64,000 nucleotides of DNA from Anadara kagoshimensis (lineage: Eukaryota; Mollusca; Bivalvia; Arcoida; Arcidae), in assembly GCA_021292105.1 (NCBI GenBank), contig CM037872.1:12116791-12180790 (forward strand). The letters are read 5' to 3'. Shown here piece by piece: positions 28,366 through 41,395 of the stretch. Made by a program: the position numbers and the translations under genes. The notes beneath the pieces are model-generated. The model was not told where the DNA came from. It saw only the letters and a program-made list of their open reading frames with translations, and ran no database searches. Every line of letters starts with the position of its first letter. The first letter of the stretch is position 1.

Positions 28366-30199
28366 CATACGCAGAAATCAAATCGACCCGTAGCTGCGCA
28401 TGCGTGAAATAATCTTAAGACGGCTATACCTGCGGTCACACCTGTACATTACTTTACTATGGGAAAGTAAAAGGTGGAGATTTTAAACCTGTTTTCGTTT
28501 TTAAAATAAATTTTATGAAAATCTTATAGTTACCATAAGAAACTACAGATTGTCATGAACATTCAAATATAAAAATGATCTAGTTGTGTTAAAAAAAACC
28601 GTTTCCACTTTTAATTACAAATTTTGGTGACATATACTCATAATATTTGAAGTACAGTATGCGGAGTCCGTCAATTTTTTGAAAATTGTGTGTTTTTAAA
28701 CACAAATTATTAATTCAAAGACAAAATTTAGGAAAATCTTATAGTTACCACTAGAAAATATAAATCTTCCTGAATATTCAAATATTGAATTCATGAAGAT
28801 ACCTTTAAAAAAACCGTTTCCACTTTTAAATTGAAAATTGTGTGAAAACGGGTTTTACAACTGTTTAGTTACATGTTCAGTCGAGTGTACAGACAACTGC
28901 TACACGGGAATTGTTGAATTGTAACAGTGGCATTTTATTATTTGTAGAATTCATAAGAAAATTTGTTGATTTGTTTTATTATTATTTTCCAGTAATTATT
29001 ACGGGCCTGGTAAATTTCGTATTAATTAGAACTTTAAAATTTGAACAATGAAAATTTCTCCATAAATCCGAACCATTCAGTAGATAATATAAATGAATCA
29101 GTGACATTAGATATAGCTAGATTCCCACTCATTTAATAAATGTAGATACATGTATTTCCAAGTGGATAATTTTATTTACTGGAAAATAATATTCTCAACA
29201 TTTTTTTTTATAATTCTTTCTATTGTCGTACTTCAGGTAGAATAAACAAAACAGAAAACTTAGATCCTATCACTGCAATTTTATATTGTTATAACCATTG
29301 CTTTATATAAAGTTACAATGGGAACTAGATATACCCGATTTTCAAATTTAAATTTCACCAATAACAATATTATTTTCTGAAAATGTCTGGTTCTCAGTGA
29401 AAATACATACTGTCACGAATATTCAAATATAAAATTATTTAAATATTTTGAAAAAAATCCATTCCACTTTTTTATTTAAAATATGGTGACATTTTACTTA
29501 ATTTCCCTATGAAACTCATTAGAAAGTGCACAGCACTGTTTTTATAAACAGCTTTTTTCTTCTTAAAGAAATTGAAAATTTGAAAATCAGGTGATACAAT
29601 ATTTGTATCAATATTTCAGTCAGTGGATCAATTCTAATTAAATCAAGTTAGAGAAATAGGAAGTAATGAAATGTGCACATTTTTATTTTCCATTTTATCA
29701 TATTTCTTATTTATTTAACTAATAGAGTATGAGACTTTAAAATAACAAAAGTTCAGAAATTTATTTAAAGAGGAAAAAATGCACATTTTTATTTATTACA
29801 TTTCTTATTCATTTAACTCATAATATTACCGTGGCGGATCCAGCGGGGGCCTCCCAGTTGCCCCGACTTCCCCCTCTCTCTCACAGCTAATTGTCAATCA
29901 CCCAGCGTAATGACCAGTTAATTAGTGGTACTGATTAATTAATTCGTGTCCACCCTTGCAATCAGGGATGATGTAATTTACCAGTTTGCTGAAGCATGAA
30001 AGAATCCAGGTAGTACTGACAAGTCTTAGGTGATAAGGTTATTTACCTGATCGCTGAGGCGTGAAAGAAACCAGGTACCAGTAGATAACGTTAATTAGTA
30101 ATACTTATTAAGCATACATATATTTTATTATAGTCTCACCCATGAAGAGACTTCTATGAATAGTGATTCCATTAATCATCTAATTTACCGACATGGCCA

Positions 30200-30250
<51 letters not shown>

Positions 30251-31248
30251 AACTAATTTTTAGCACACAAGATTATCTTTTTTGTATATTTTTATAGCAC
30301 GATGCTCTAGTTATAAAAGTCCAAATTTTTGTACAATTTTTGAACGTTTTTATTTTTAACATGATCTAGGTAAAGTGATTATTAGATTCGATTTTTAGTT
30401 GATGGGAAATATTAATTGATTATTGAAACAAGTCGGTAAACCGTCGCGCATGAGCCCCTATTGTTCATTAGAAACGTTATGTTCAGATTTTTTTAAGTTC
30501 TCGTGAACTTTTAGAATATTATATTGTATTTTGCCGATCATGTCCTGGTAGTAAAAAGTAATATTATTGTATATTGATCCTCTCTCTCCAAAACGTTACA
30601 CATGGCTTTGTCCTTACCAGTGTCAGGTTTATGTTGCATTCTTTTCACAGTTCAGGTCGATAAATAAAATAAAATAAAATAAAATAAAATATTGCAATTA
30701 ACTATTCAGCATTGGATTTGTGGTTCAATTAGATTAATATCAAATCATCTTGTTATGAAAAATAAACATAAGAAAACTCATAGTATTTATTTATTTATTA
30801 TTTATTTATGTAAAAACATTAATATAGCTAGAATGGAATATTTAAAAACGCTGATTTAATTTTTATTTTAACTTAGAATAAGCATATAAGACCCCGACAA
30901 AACGTATTTAAAACAAATACTTGAAACATTTATATAATTATGATTTCGTACAAATTTTCAATAAGCTGGACATATGGATGTAATTTTTTTTTCATCATTT
31001 TATTACGAGATGCATTCAAGTCATTAGTGTCTAATCCGTCTGCGTTTAGCCAGAGACAGATAAAACCCCGATTGGATTTTTGTCGAGCACTTGTTATTGC
31101 TCTCCCAAATTGGAATTATCTAACAGGTCACGCTCGACTGAACAACACTACCATCTTTATAACACACCTGTATCCGATGGTCAGTATAGGACGACTTCTA
31201 ATGTAGGGGCAGATAACCCTTCAAATCGGATCTCGATTTCTGGACATG
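28366..31248 (+). repeat. Array unit 2
   Basis: Same order of landmarks. The GA run at about 30199-30250 is interrupted by GG. The 88-codon frame at 30940-31206 is identical in translation to unit 1. Confidence 0.95.
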
Positions 31249-33071
31249 CATACGCAGAAATCAAAATCGACCCGTAGCTGCGCATGCGTGAAATAATCTT
31301 AAGACGGCTATACCTGCGGTCACACCTGTACATTACTTTACTATGGGAAAGTAAAAGGTGGAGATTTTAAACCTTGTTTTCGTTTTTAAAATAAATTTTA
31401 TGAAAATCTTATAGTTACCATAAGAAACTACAGATTGTCATGAACATTCAATATAAAAATGATCTAGTTGTGTTAAAAAAACCGTTTCCACTTTTAATTA
31501 CAAATTTTGGTGACATATACTCATAATATTTGAAGTACAGCTATGCGGAGTCCGTCAATTTTTGAAAATTGTGTGTTTTTAAACACAAATTATTAATTCA
31601 AAGACAAAATTTAGGAAAATCTTATAGTTACCACTAGAAAATATAAATCTTCCTGAATATTCAAATATTGAATTCATGAAGATACCTTTAAAAAAACCGT
31701 TTCCACTTTTAAATTGAAAATTGTGTGAAAACGGGTTTTACAACTGTTTAGTTACATGTTCAGTCGAGTGTACAGACAACTGCTACACGGGAATGGTTGA
31801 ATTGTAACAGTGGCATTTTATTATTTGTAGAATTCATAAGAAAATTTGTTGATTTGTTTTATATTATTTTCCAGTAATTATTACGGGCCTGGTAAATTTC
31901 GTATTAATTAGAACTTTAAAATTTGAACAATGAAAATTTCTCCATAAATCCGAACCATTCAGTAGTAATATAAATGAATCAGTGACATTAGATATAGCTA
32001 GATTCCCACTCATTTAATAAATGTAGATACATGTATTTCCAAGTGGATAATTTTATTTACTGGAAAATAATATTCTCAACATTTTTTTATAATTCTTTCT
32101 ATTGTCGTACTTCAGGTAGAATAAACAAAACAGAAAACTTAGATCCTATCACTGCAATTTTATATTGTATAACCATGCTTATATAAAGTTACAATGGGAA
32201 CTAGATATACCCGATTTTCAAATTTAAATTTCACCAATAACAATATTATTTTCTGAAAATGTCTGGTTCTCAGTGAAAATACATACTGTCACGAATATTC
32301 AAATATAAAATTATTTAAATATTTTGAAAAAAATCCATTCCACTTTTTTATTTAAAATATGGTGACATTTTACTTAATTTCCCTATGAAACTCATTAGAA
32401 AGTGCACAGCATGTTTTTATAAACAGCTTTTTTCTTCTTAAAGAAATTGAAAATTTGAAAATCAGGTGATACAATATTTGTATCAATATTTCAGTCAGTG
32501 GATCAATTCTAATTAAATCAAGTTAGAGAAATAGGAAGTAATGAAATGTGCACATTTTTATTTTCCATTTTATCATATTTCTTATTTATTTAACTAATAG
32601 AGTATGAGACTTTAAAATAACAAAAGTTCAGAATTTATTTAAAGAGGAAAAAATGCACATTTTATTTATACATTTTCTTATTCATTTAACTCATAATATT
32701 ACCGTGGCGGATCCAGCGGGGGGCCTCCAGTTGCCCCGACTTCCCCCTCTCTCTCACAGCTAATGTCAATCACCCAGCGTAATGACCAGTTAATTAGTGG
32801 TACTGATTAATTAATTCGTGTCCACCCTTGCAATCAGGGATGATGTAATTTACCAGTTTGCTGAAGCATGAAAGAATCCAGGTAGTATGACAAGTCTTAG
32901 GTGATAAGGTTATTTACCTGATCGCTGAGGCGTGAAAGAAACCAGGTACCAGTAGATAACGTTAATTAGTAATACTTATTAAGCATACATATATTTTATT
33001 ATCGTCTCACCCATGAAGAGACTTCTATGAATAGTGATTCCATTAATCATCTAATTTACCGACATGGCCAA

Positions 33072-33139
<68 letters not shown>

Positions 33140-34133
33140 TAATTTTTAGCACACAAGATTATCTTTTTTGTATATTTTTATAGCACGATGCTCTAGTTAT
33201 AAAAGTCCAAATTTTTGTACAATTTTTGAACGTTTTTATTTTTAACATGATCTAGGTAAAGTGATTATTAGATTCGATTTTTAGTTGATTGGGAAATATT
33301 AATTGATTATTGAAACAAGTCGGTAAACCGTCGCGCATGAGCCCCTATTGTTCATTAGAAACGTTATGTTCAGATTTTTTTAAGTTCTCGTGAACTTTTA
33401 GAATATTATATTGTATTTTGCCGATCATGTCCTGGTAGTAAAAAGTTATTATTGTATATTGATCCTCTCTCTCCAAAACGTTACACATGGCTTGTCCTTA
33501 CCAGTGTCAGGTTTATGTTGCATTCTTTTCACAGTTCAGGTCGATAAATAAAATAAAATAAAATAAAATAAAATATTGCAATTAACTATTCAGCATTGGA
33601 TTTGTTGGTTCAATTAGAGTAATATCAAATCATCTTGTTATGAAAAATAAACATAAGAAAAACTCATAGTATTTATTTATTTATTTATTTATTTATGTAA
33701 AAACATTAATATAGCTAGAATGGAATATTTAAAAACGCTGATTTAATTTTTATTTTAACTTAGAATAAGCATATAAGACCCCGACAAAACGTATTTAAAA
33801 CAAATACTTGAAACATTTATATAATTATGATTTCTACAAATTTTCAATAAGCTGGACATATGGATGTAATTTTTTTTTCATCATTTTATTACGAGATGCA
33901 TTCAAGTCATTAGTGTCTAATCCGTCTGCGTTTAGCCAGAGACAGATAAAACCCCGATTGGATTTTTGTCGAGCACTTGTTATTGCTCTCCCAAATTGGA
34001 ATTATCTAACAGGTCACGCTCGACTGAACAACACTACCATCTTTATAACACACCTGTATCCGATGGTCAGTATAGGACGACTTCTAATGTAGGGGCAGAA
34101 ACCCTTCAAATCGGATCTCGATTTCTGGACATG
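31249..34133 (+). repeat. Array unit 3
   Basis: Carries many private single-base deletions outside homopolymers, e.g. TATATTGTATAACCATGCTT where others read TATATTGTTATAACCATTGC. The longest-class GA run (about 33070-33137) is here. A one-base loss (TTTCTACAAA for TTTCGTACAAA) shifts the start of the 88-codon frame. Confidence 0.95.
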
Positions 34134-35964
34134 CATACGCAGAAATCAAAATCGACCCGTAGCTGCGCATGCGTGAAATAATCTTAAGACGGCTATACCT
34201 GCGGTCACACCTGTACATTACTTTACTATGGGAAAGTAAAAGGTGGAGATTTTAAACCTTGTTTTCGTTTTTAAAATAAATTTTATGAAAATCTTATAGT
34301 TACCATAAGAAACTACAGATTGTCATGAACATTCAAATATAAAAATGATCTAGTTGTGTTAAAAAAAACCGTTTCCACTTTTAATTACAAATTTTGGTGA
34401 CATATACTCATAATATTGAAGTACAGTTATGCGGAGTCCGTCAATTTTTTGAAAATTGTGTGTTTTTAAACACAAATTATTAATTCAAAGACAAAATTTA
34501 GGAAAATCTTATAGTTACCACTAGAAATATAAATCTTCCTGAATATTCAAATATTGAATTCATGAAGATACCTTTAAAAAAACCGTTTCCACTTTTAAAT
34601 TGAAAATTGTGTGAAAACGGGTTTTACAACTGTTTAGTTACATGTTCAGTCGAGTGTACAGACAACTGCTACACGGGAATTGTTGTATGTAACAGTGGCA
34701 TTTTATTATTTGTAGAATTCATAAGAAAATTTGTTGATTTGTTTTATTATTATTTTCCAGTAATTATTACGGGCCTGGTAAATTTCGTATTAATTAGAAC
34801 TTTAAAATTTGAACAATGAAAATTTCTCCATAAATCCGAAACCATTCAGTAGATAATATAAATGAATCAGTGACATTAGATATAGCTAGATTCCCACTCA
34901 TTTAATAAATGTAGATACATGTATTTCCAAGTGGATAATTTTATTTACTGGAAAATAATATTCTCAACATTTTTTTTATAATTCTTTCTATTGTCGTACT
35001 TCAGGTAGAATAAACAAAACAGAAAACTTAGATCCTATCACTGCAATTTTATATTGTTATAACCATTGCTTTATATAAAGTTACAATGGGAACTAGATAT
35101 ACCCGATTTTCAAATTTAAATTTCACAATAACAATATTATTTTCTGAAAATGTCTGGTTCTCAGTGAAAATACATACTGTCACGAATATTCAAATATAAA
35201 ATTATTTAAATTTTGAAAAAAATCCATTCCACTTTTTATTTAAAATATGGTGACATTTTACTTAATTTCCCTATGAAACTCATTAGAAAGTGCACAGCAC
35301 TGTTTTTATAAACAGCTTTTTCTTCTTAAAGAAATTGAAAATTTGAAAATCAGGTGATACAATATTTGTATCAATATTTCAGTCAGTGGATCAATTCTAA
35401 TTAAATCAAGTTAGAGAAATAGGAAGTAATGAAATGTGCACATTTTTATTTTCCATTTTATCATATTTCTTATTTATTTAACTAATAGAGTATGAGACTT
35501 TAAAATAACAAAAGTTCAGAAATTTATTTAAAGAGGAAAAAATGCACATTTTTATTTATTACATTTCTTATTCATTTAACTCATAATATTACCGTGGCGG
35601 ATCCAGCGGGGGGCCTCCCAGTTGCCCCGACTTCCCCCTCTCTCTCACAGCTAATTGTCAATCACCCAGCGTAATGACCAGTTAATTAGTGGTACTGATT
35701 AATTAATTCGTGTCCACCCTTGCAATCAGGGATGATGTAATTTACCAGTTTGCTGAAGCATGAAAGAATCCAGGTAGTACTGACAAGTCTTAGGTGATAA
35801 GGTTATTTACCTGATCGCTGAGGCGTGAAAGAAACCAGGTACCAGTAGATAACGTTAATTAGTAATACTTATTAAGCATACATATATTTTATTATAGTCT
35901 CACCCATGAAGAGACTTCTATGAATAGTGATTCCATTAATCATCTAATTTACCGACATGACCAA

Positions 35965-36014
<50 letters not shown>

Positions 36015-37014
36015 AGAAACTAATTTTTAGCACACAAGATTATCTTTTTTGTATATTTTTATAGCACGATGCTCTAGTTATAAAAGTCCAAATTTTTGTA
36101 CAATTTTTGAACGTTTTTATTTTTAACATGATCTAGGTAAAGTGATTATTAGATTCGATTTTAGTTGATTGGGAAATATTAATTGATTATTGAAACAAGT
36201 CGGTAAACCGTCGCGCATGAGCCCTATTGTTCATTAGAAACGTTATGTTCAGATTTTTTTAAGTTCTCGTGAACTTTTAGAATATTATATTGTATTTTGC
36301 CGATCATGTCCTGGTAGTAAAAAGTAATATTATTGTATATTGATCCTCTCTCTCCAAAACGTTACACATGGCTTTGTCCTTACCAGTGTCAGGTTTATGT
36401 TGCATTCTTTTCACAGTTCAGGTCGATAAATAAAATAAAATAAAATAAAATAAAATATTGCAATTAACTATTCAGCATTGGATTTGTTGGTTCAATTAGA
36501 TTAATATCAAATCATCTTGTTATGAAAAATAAACATAAGAAAACTCATAGTATTTATTTATTTATTTATTTATTTATGTAAAAACATTAATATAGCTAGA
36601 ATGGAATATTTAAAAACGCTGATTTAATTTTATTTTAACTTAGAATAAGCATATAAGACCCCGACAAAACGTATTTAAAACAAATACTTGAAACATTTAT
36701 ATAATTATGATTTCGTACAAATTTTCAATAAGCTGGACATATGGATGTAATTTTTTTTCATCATTTTATTACGAGATGCATTCAAGTCATTAGTGTCTAA
36801 TCCGTCTGCGTTTAGCCAGAGACAGATAAAACCCCGATTGGATTTTTGTCGAGCACTTGTTATTGCTCTCCCAAATTGGAATTATCTAACAGGTCACGCT
36901 CGACTGAACAACACTACCATCTTTATAACACACCTGTATCCGATGGTCAGTATAGGACGACTTCTAATGTAGGGGCAGATAACCCTTCAAATCGGATCTC
37001 GATTTCTGGACATG
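34134..37014 (+). repeat. Array unit 4
   Basis: GA run about 35963-36017. A shortened T-run near 36750 disrupts the 88-codon frame. A one-base difference (GTTGTATGTAAC for GTTGAATTGTAAC) opens a 70-codon frame at 34607-34819 that is closed in other units, which argues against coding function for either frame. Confidence 0.95.
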
Positions 37015-38852
37015 CATACGCAGAAATCAAAATCGACCCGTAGCTGCGCATGCGTGAAATAATCTTAAGACGGCTATACCTGCGGTCACACCTGTACATT
37101 ACTTTACTATGGGAAAGTAAAAGGTGGAGATTTTAAACCTTGTTTTCGTTTTTAAAATAAATTTTATGAAAATCTTATAGTTACCATAAGAAACTACAGA
37201 TTGTCATGAACATTCAAATATAAAAATGATCTAGTTGTGTTAAAAAAACCGTTTCCACTTTTAATTACAAATTTTGGTGACATATACTCATAATATTTGA
37301 AGTACAGCTATGCGGAGTCCGTCAATTTTTTGAAAATTGTGTGTTTTTAAACACAAATTATTAATTCAAAGACAAAATTTAGGAAAATCTTATAGTTACC
37401 ACTAGAAAATATAAATCTTCCTGAATATTCAAATATTGAATTCATGAAGATACCTTTAAAAAAACCGTTTCCACTTTTAAATTGAAAATTGTGTGAAAAC
37501 GGGTTTTTACAACTGTTTAGTTACATGTTCAGTCGAGTGTACAGACAACTGCTACACGGGAATTGTTGAATTGTAACAGTGGCATTTTATTATTTGTAGA
37601 ATTCATAAGAAAATTTGTTGATTTGTTTTATTATTATTTTCCAGTAATTATTACGGGCCTGGTAAATTTCGTATTAATTAGAACTTTAAAATTTGAACAA
37701 TGAAAATTTCTCCATAAATCCGAACCATTCAGTAGATAATATAAATGAATCAGTGACATTAGATATAGCTAGATTCCCACTCATTTAATAAATGTAGATA
37801 CATGTATTTCCAAGTGGATAATTTTATTTACTGGAAAATAATATTCTCAACATTTTTTTTTATAATTCTTTCTATTGTCGTACTTCAGGTAGAATAAACA
37901 AAACAGAAAACTTAGATCCTATCACTGCAATTTTATATTGTTATAACCATTGCTTTATATAAAGTTACAATGGGAACTAGATATACCCGATTTTCAAATT
38001 TAAATTTCACCAATAACAATATTATTTTCTGAAAATGTCTGGTTCTCAGTGAAAATACATACTGTCACGAATATTCAAATATAAAATTATTTAAATATTT
38101 TGAAAAAAATCCATTCCACTTTTTTATTTAAAATATGGTGACATTTTACTTAATTTCCCTATGAAACTCATTAGAAAGTGCACAGCACTGTTTTTATAAA
38201 CAGCTTTTTTCTTCTTAAAGAAATTGAAAATTTGAAAATCAGGTGATACAATATTTGTATCAATATTTCAGTCAGTGGATCAATTCTAATTAAATCAAGT
38301 TAGAGAAATAGGAAGTAATGAAATGTGCACATTTTTATTTTCCATTTTATCATATTTCTTATTTATTTAACTAATAGAGTATGAGACTTTAAAATAACAA
38401 AAGTTCAGATATTTATTTAAAGAGGAAAAAATGCACATTTTATTTATTACATTTCTTATTCATTTAACTCATAATATTACCGTGGCGGATCCAGCGGGGG
38501 GCCTCCCAGTTGCCCCGACTTCCCCCTCTCTCTCACAGCTAATTGTCAATCACCCAGCGTAATGACCAGTTAATTAGTGGTACTGATTAATTAATTCGTG
38601 TCCACCCTTGCAATCAGGGATGATGTAATTTACCAGTTTGCTGAAGCATGAAAGAATCCAGGTAGTACTGACAAGTCTTAGGTGATAAGGTTATTTACCT
38701 GATCGCTGAGGCGTGAAAGAAACCAGGTACCAGTAGATAACGTTAATTAGTAATACTTATTAAGCATACATATATTTTATTATAGTCTCACCCATGAAGA
38801 GACTTCTATGAATAGTGATTCCATTAATCATCTAATTTACCGACATGGCCAA

Positions 38853-38914
<62 letters not shown>

Positions 38915-39449
38915 TAATTTTTAGCACACAAGATTATCTTTTTTGTATATTTTTATAGCACGATGCTCTAGTTATAAAAGTCCAAATTTTTGTACAATTT
39001 TTGAACGTTTTTATTTTTAACATTATCTAGGTAAAGTGATTATTAGATTCGATTTTTAGTTGATTGGGAAATATTAATTGATTATTGAAACAAGTCGGTA
39101 AACCGTCGCGCATGAGCCCCTATTGTTCATTAGAAACGTTATGTTCAGATTTTTTTAAGTTCTCGTGAACTTTTAGAATATTATATTGTATTTTGCCGAT
39201 CATGTCCTGGTAGTAAAAAGTAATATTATTGTATATTGATCCTCTCTCTCCAAAACGTTACACATGGCTTTGTCCTTACCAGTGTCAGGTTTATGTTGCA
39301 TTCTTTTCACAGTTCAGGTCGATAAATAAAATAAAATAAAATAAAATAAAATATTGCAATTAACTATTCAGCATTGGATTTGTTGGTTCAATTAGATTAA
39401 TATCAAATCATCTTGTTATGAAAAATAAACATAAGAAAACTCATAGTAT

Positions 39450-39492
<43 letters not shown>

Positions 39493-39932
39493 TGTAAAAA
39501 CATTAATATAGCTAGAATGGAATATTTAAAAACGCTGATTTAATTTTTATTTTAACTTAGAATAAGCATAGAAGACCCCGACAAAACGTATTTAAAACAA
39601 ATACTTGAAACATTTATAAAATTATGATTTCGTACAAATTTTCAATAAGCTGGACATATGGATGTAATTTTTTTTTCATCATTTTATTACGAGATGCATT
39701 CAAGTCATTAGTGTCTAATCCGTCTGCGTTTAGCCAGAGGCAGATAAAACCCCGATTGGATTTTTGTCGAGCACTTGTTATTGCTCTCCCAAATTGGAAT
39801 TATCTAACAGGTCACGCTCGACTGAACAACACTACCATCTTTATAACACACCTGTATCCGATGGTCAGTATAGGACGACTTCTAATGTAGGGGCAGATAA
39901 CCCTTCAAATCGGATCTCGATTTCTGGACATG
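37015..39932 (+). repeat. Array unit 5 (last)
   Basis: Longest unit, mainly through a longer TTTA run (about 39446-39493). GA run about 38853-38912. It ends exactly at the unit boundary, then passes into single-copy-looking DNA (TTTAGTCTACG). The 88-codon frame is intact at 39624-39890. Confidence 0.95.
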
Positions 39933-40334
39933 TTTAGTCTACGTTCAACATACCCAGATGCATTTCAATGGTTTGCAACCTTTACTAAACAAAAAATAAA
40001 ATAGATTTTATAGAATAAATTTTCAGTACCAAGAAACTGTTTACTCTTTAAATGACCACACTCATGATAAAGAGCGACCTATTAAAATTCGGATGACATT
40101 GGATTGTCTCTTTGTACATACTATTGAAGATACAATTCTTTCAATCATAAAGCACTGGAGTATATCAGTATCAACATAAAAGAGGAAGAACTTGTGTGCA
40201 CTGGTTTAATAAAAAATGCATACAAAACAGTTTAAACAGATATAAAGTCTTAACTTTGCTTTTGGCATTTTGATTTTAACATGGACTGTCAAGTCAGCAC
40301 TGCTTAATGTGACAAACACGACACCTTAGTTTGA
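39933..40334. other. Right flank of the array
   Basis: About 400 bases with no recognisable feature before the SINE. Confidence 0.4.
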
Positions 40335-40665
40335 AGAGTACTTCTCAATATTTGGGAGGTCAGCGTTTGAACACCACCCGGTTTGACTAAAGCTTGAAGC
40401 AAAGGTTGTGACTGTTCTTTCATCAAACACTACGCATTAAAAAATAAAATCAAGAGGTGCTGCCGAGGAATCCTTTTGTATCGGTTCCCCGTGTCACGAT
40501 AGGCGTGGTATGCTATACAACCCCTCCTACACATTGCTATGAGCGCACTGCAAAGGTAAAAAAATCACTTCACCCATAGCTGACGTCTACACAAGTGAAA
40601 TATTTTTGACCGGGGTGCAAAACGGCATTCAATCAATCAGCTGCTACGTAGTTATCCTTTATATT
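40335..40665 (+). mobile_element. Degraded SINE
   Basis: Shares the SINE body seen at 58550 and 59480: GACTGTTCTTTCATCAAACA, CCCCGTGTCACGATAGGCGT GGTA, CACTTCACCCATAGCTGACG, GTGAAATATTTTTGACCGGG and a terminal CATTCAATCAATC. The tRNA-like head is barely readable. Confidence 0.65.
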
Positions 40666-40677
40666 CAAAAACACACT

Positions 40678-40975
40678 AATTCATGTCCGAATCACAATTC
40701 AGAAGCAAAGTAAAAACTTGAAACTGACACGTGAACTTCCACTAAGGAAGTGAGGCCGGGTGCTCCGGAACGGTAAGCACCTCTTGTTTAGCTAGCTACA
40801 TCCGCCACGTATGTTATCAAAATTATGTGAAAGGAACATGGAACTATGGGACGTCAAATATATCCAGGGCAATTTTGGACACAGACTCATCAAACTTATC
40901 AACAATACAAACTTTTTGAGGGCCTTGATAAGCCTAGGCTTACAATATCCCCGAGTCAACAAACTCTTGTAAATA
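40678..40975 (-). repeat. Dispersed family A copy, reverse
   Basis: Reads as the reverse complement of the 10790 copy: CATGTCCGAATCACAATTC, AACTTCCACTAAGGAAGTG, GGGTGCTCCGGAACGGTAAG, TAGCTAGCTACATCCGCCAC, ATATATCCAGGGCAATTTTG and TGATAAGCCTAGGCTTAC. Good full-length example. Confidence 0.8.
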
Positions 40976-41065
40976 CAAACACTAATAGCTACATCACATT
41001 ACATGGTGTATTGACCAATTCTTGTAGTTTAGATTAAATCCTAGAAAAGTTACATACACATATAT

Positions 41066-41395
41066 ACGATATGCAATCTAACCAATGTCTAAACCACAAT
41101 GCCAAAGCAGAGTTAATTCTTTGAAAACTGAGAAGATAATTTCAGCAAAAGAGCCACAAGGGGAGTGAAGCAAACTTGTCAAAGTGCTTTGGAAGGGCAA
41201 GAACCTCTTTAGCTAAATTAACCATTACATATGCAATCCAACCAATGTCCAAACCACAATGCCAAAGCAAAGTTAATTCTTTGAAAACTGAGAAGATAAT
41301 TTCAGCACAAGAGCCACAAGGGTAGTGAAGCAAACTTGTCCAAGTGCTTTGGAAGGGCAAGAACCTCTTTAGCTAAATTAACCATTACTTTGCTA
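41066..41395 (-). repeat. Two-copy tandem of a family A-like segment
   Basis: Two copies, unit about 159 bp, starting near ATGCAATCTAACCAATGTCT (41071) and ATGCAATCCAACCAATGTCC (41230), both with AGAGCCACAAGGG, GTGCTTTGGAAGGGCAAGAA and CCTCTTTAGCTAAATTAACC. The block order matches reverse family A but is diverged. Confidence 0.8.

Larger units (their letters stand above)
25469..39932 (+). repeat. Tandem array: five copies of a 2.89-kb unit
   Basis: Five head-to-tail units begin at the motif CATACGCAGAAATC at 25469, 28366, 31249, 34134 and 37015. The array stops at 39932 (GATTTCTGGACATG) after five whole units. Unit lengths are 2897, 2883, 2885, 2881 and 2918. By eye the units differ mainly by one-base indels, homopolymer length and microsatellite length, so the expansion is recent or homogenised. 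No gene, tRNA or rRNA is seen in the unit. Best described as a long-unit satellite or local segmental amplification. Confidence 0.97.

Noticed and set aside
34607-34819. 70-codon Cys-rich frame in array unit 4
   Set aside because: It is open only because of one-base differences private to unit 4; the other four units have stops.
25469-39932. rDNA, histone or multigene cluster
   Set aside because: The unit has no rRNA-like sequence, no histone frames and no long open frames; it is AT-rich with microsatellites.
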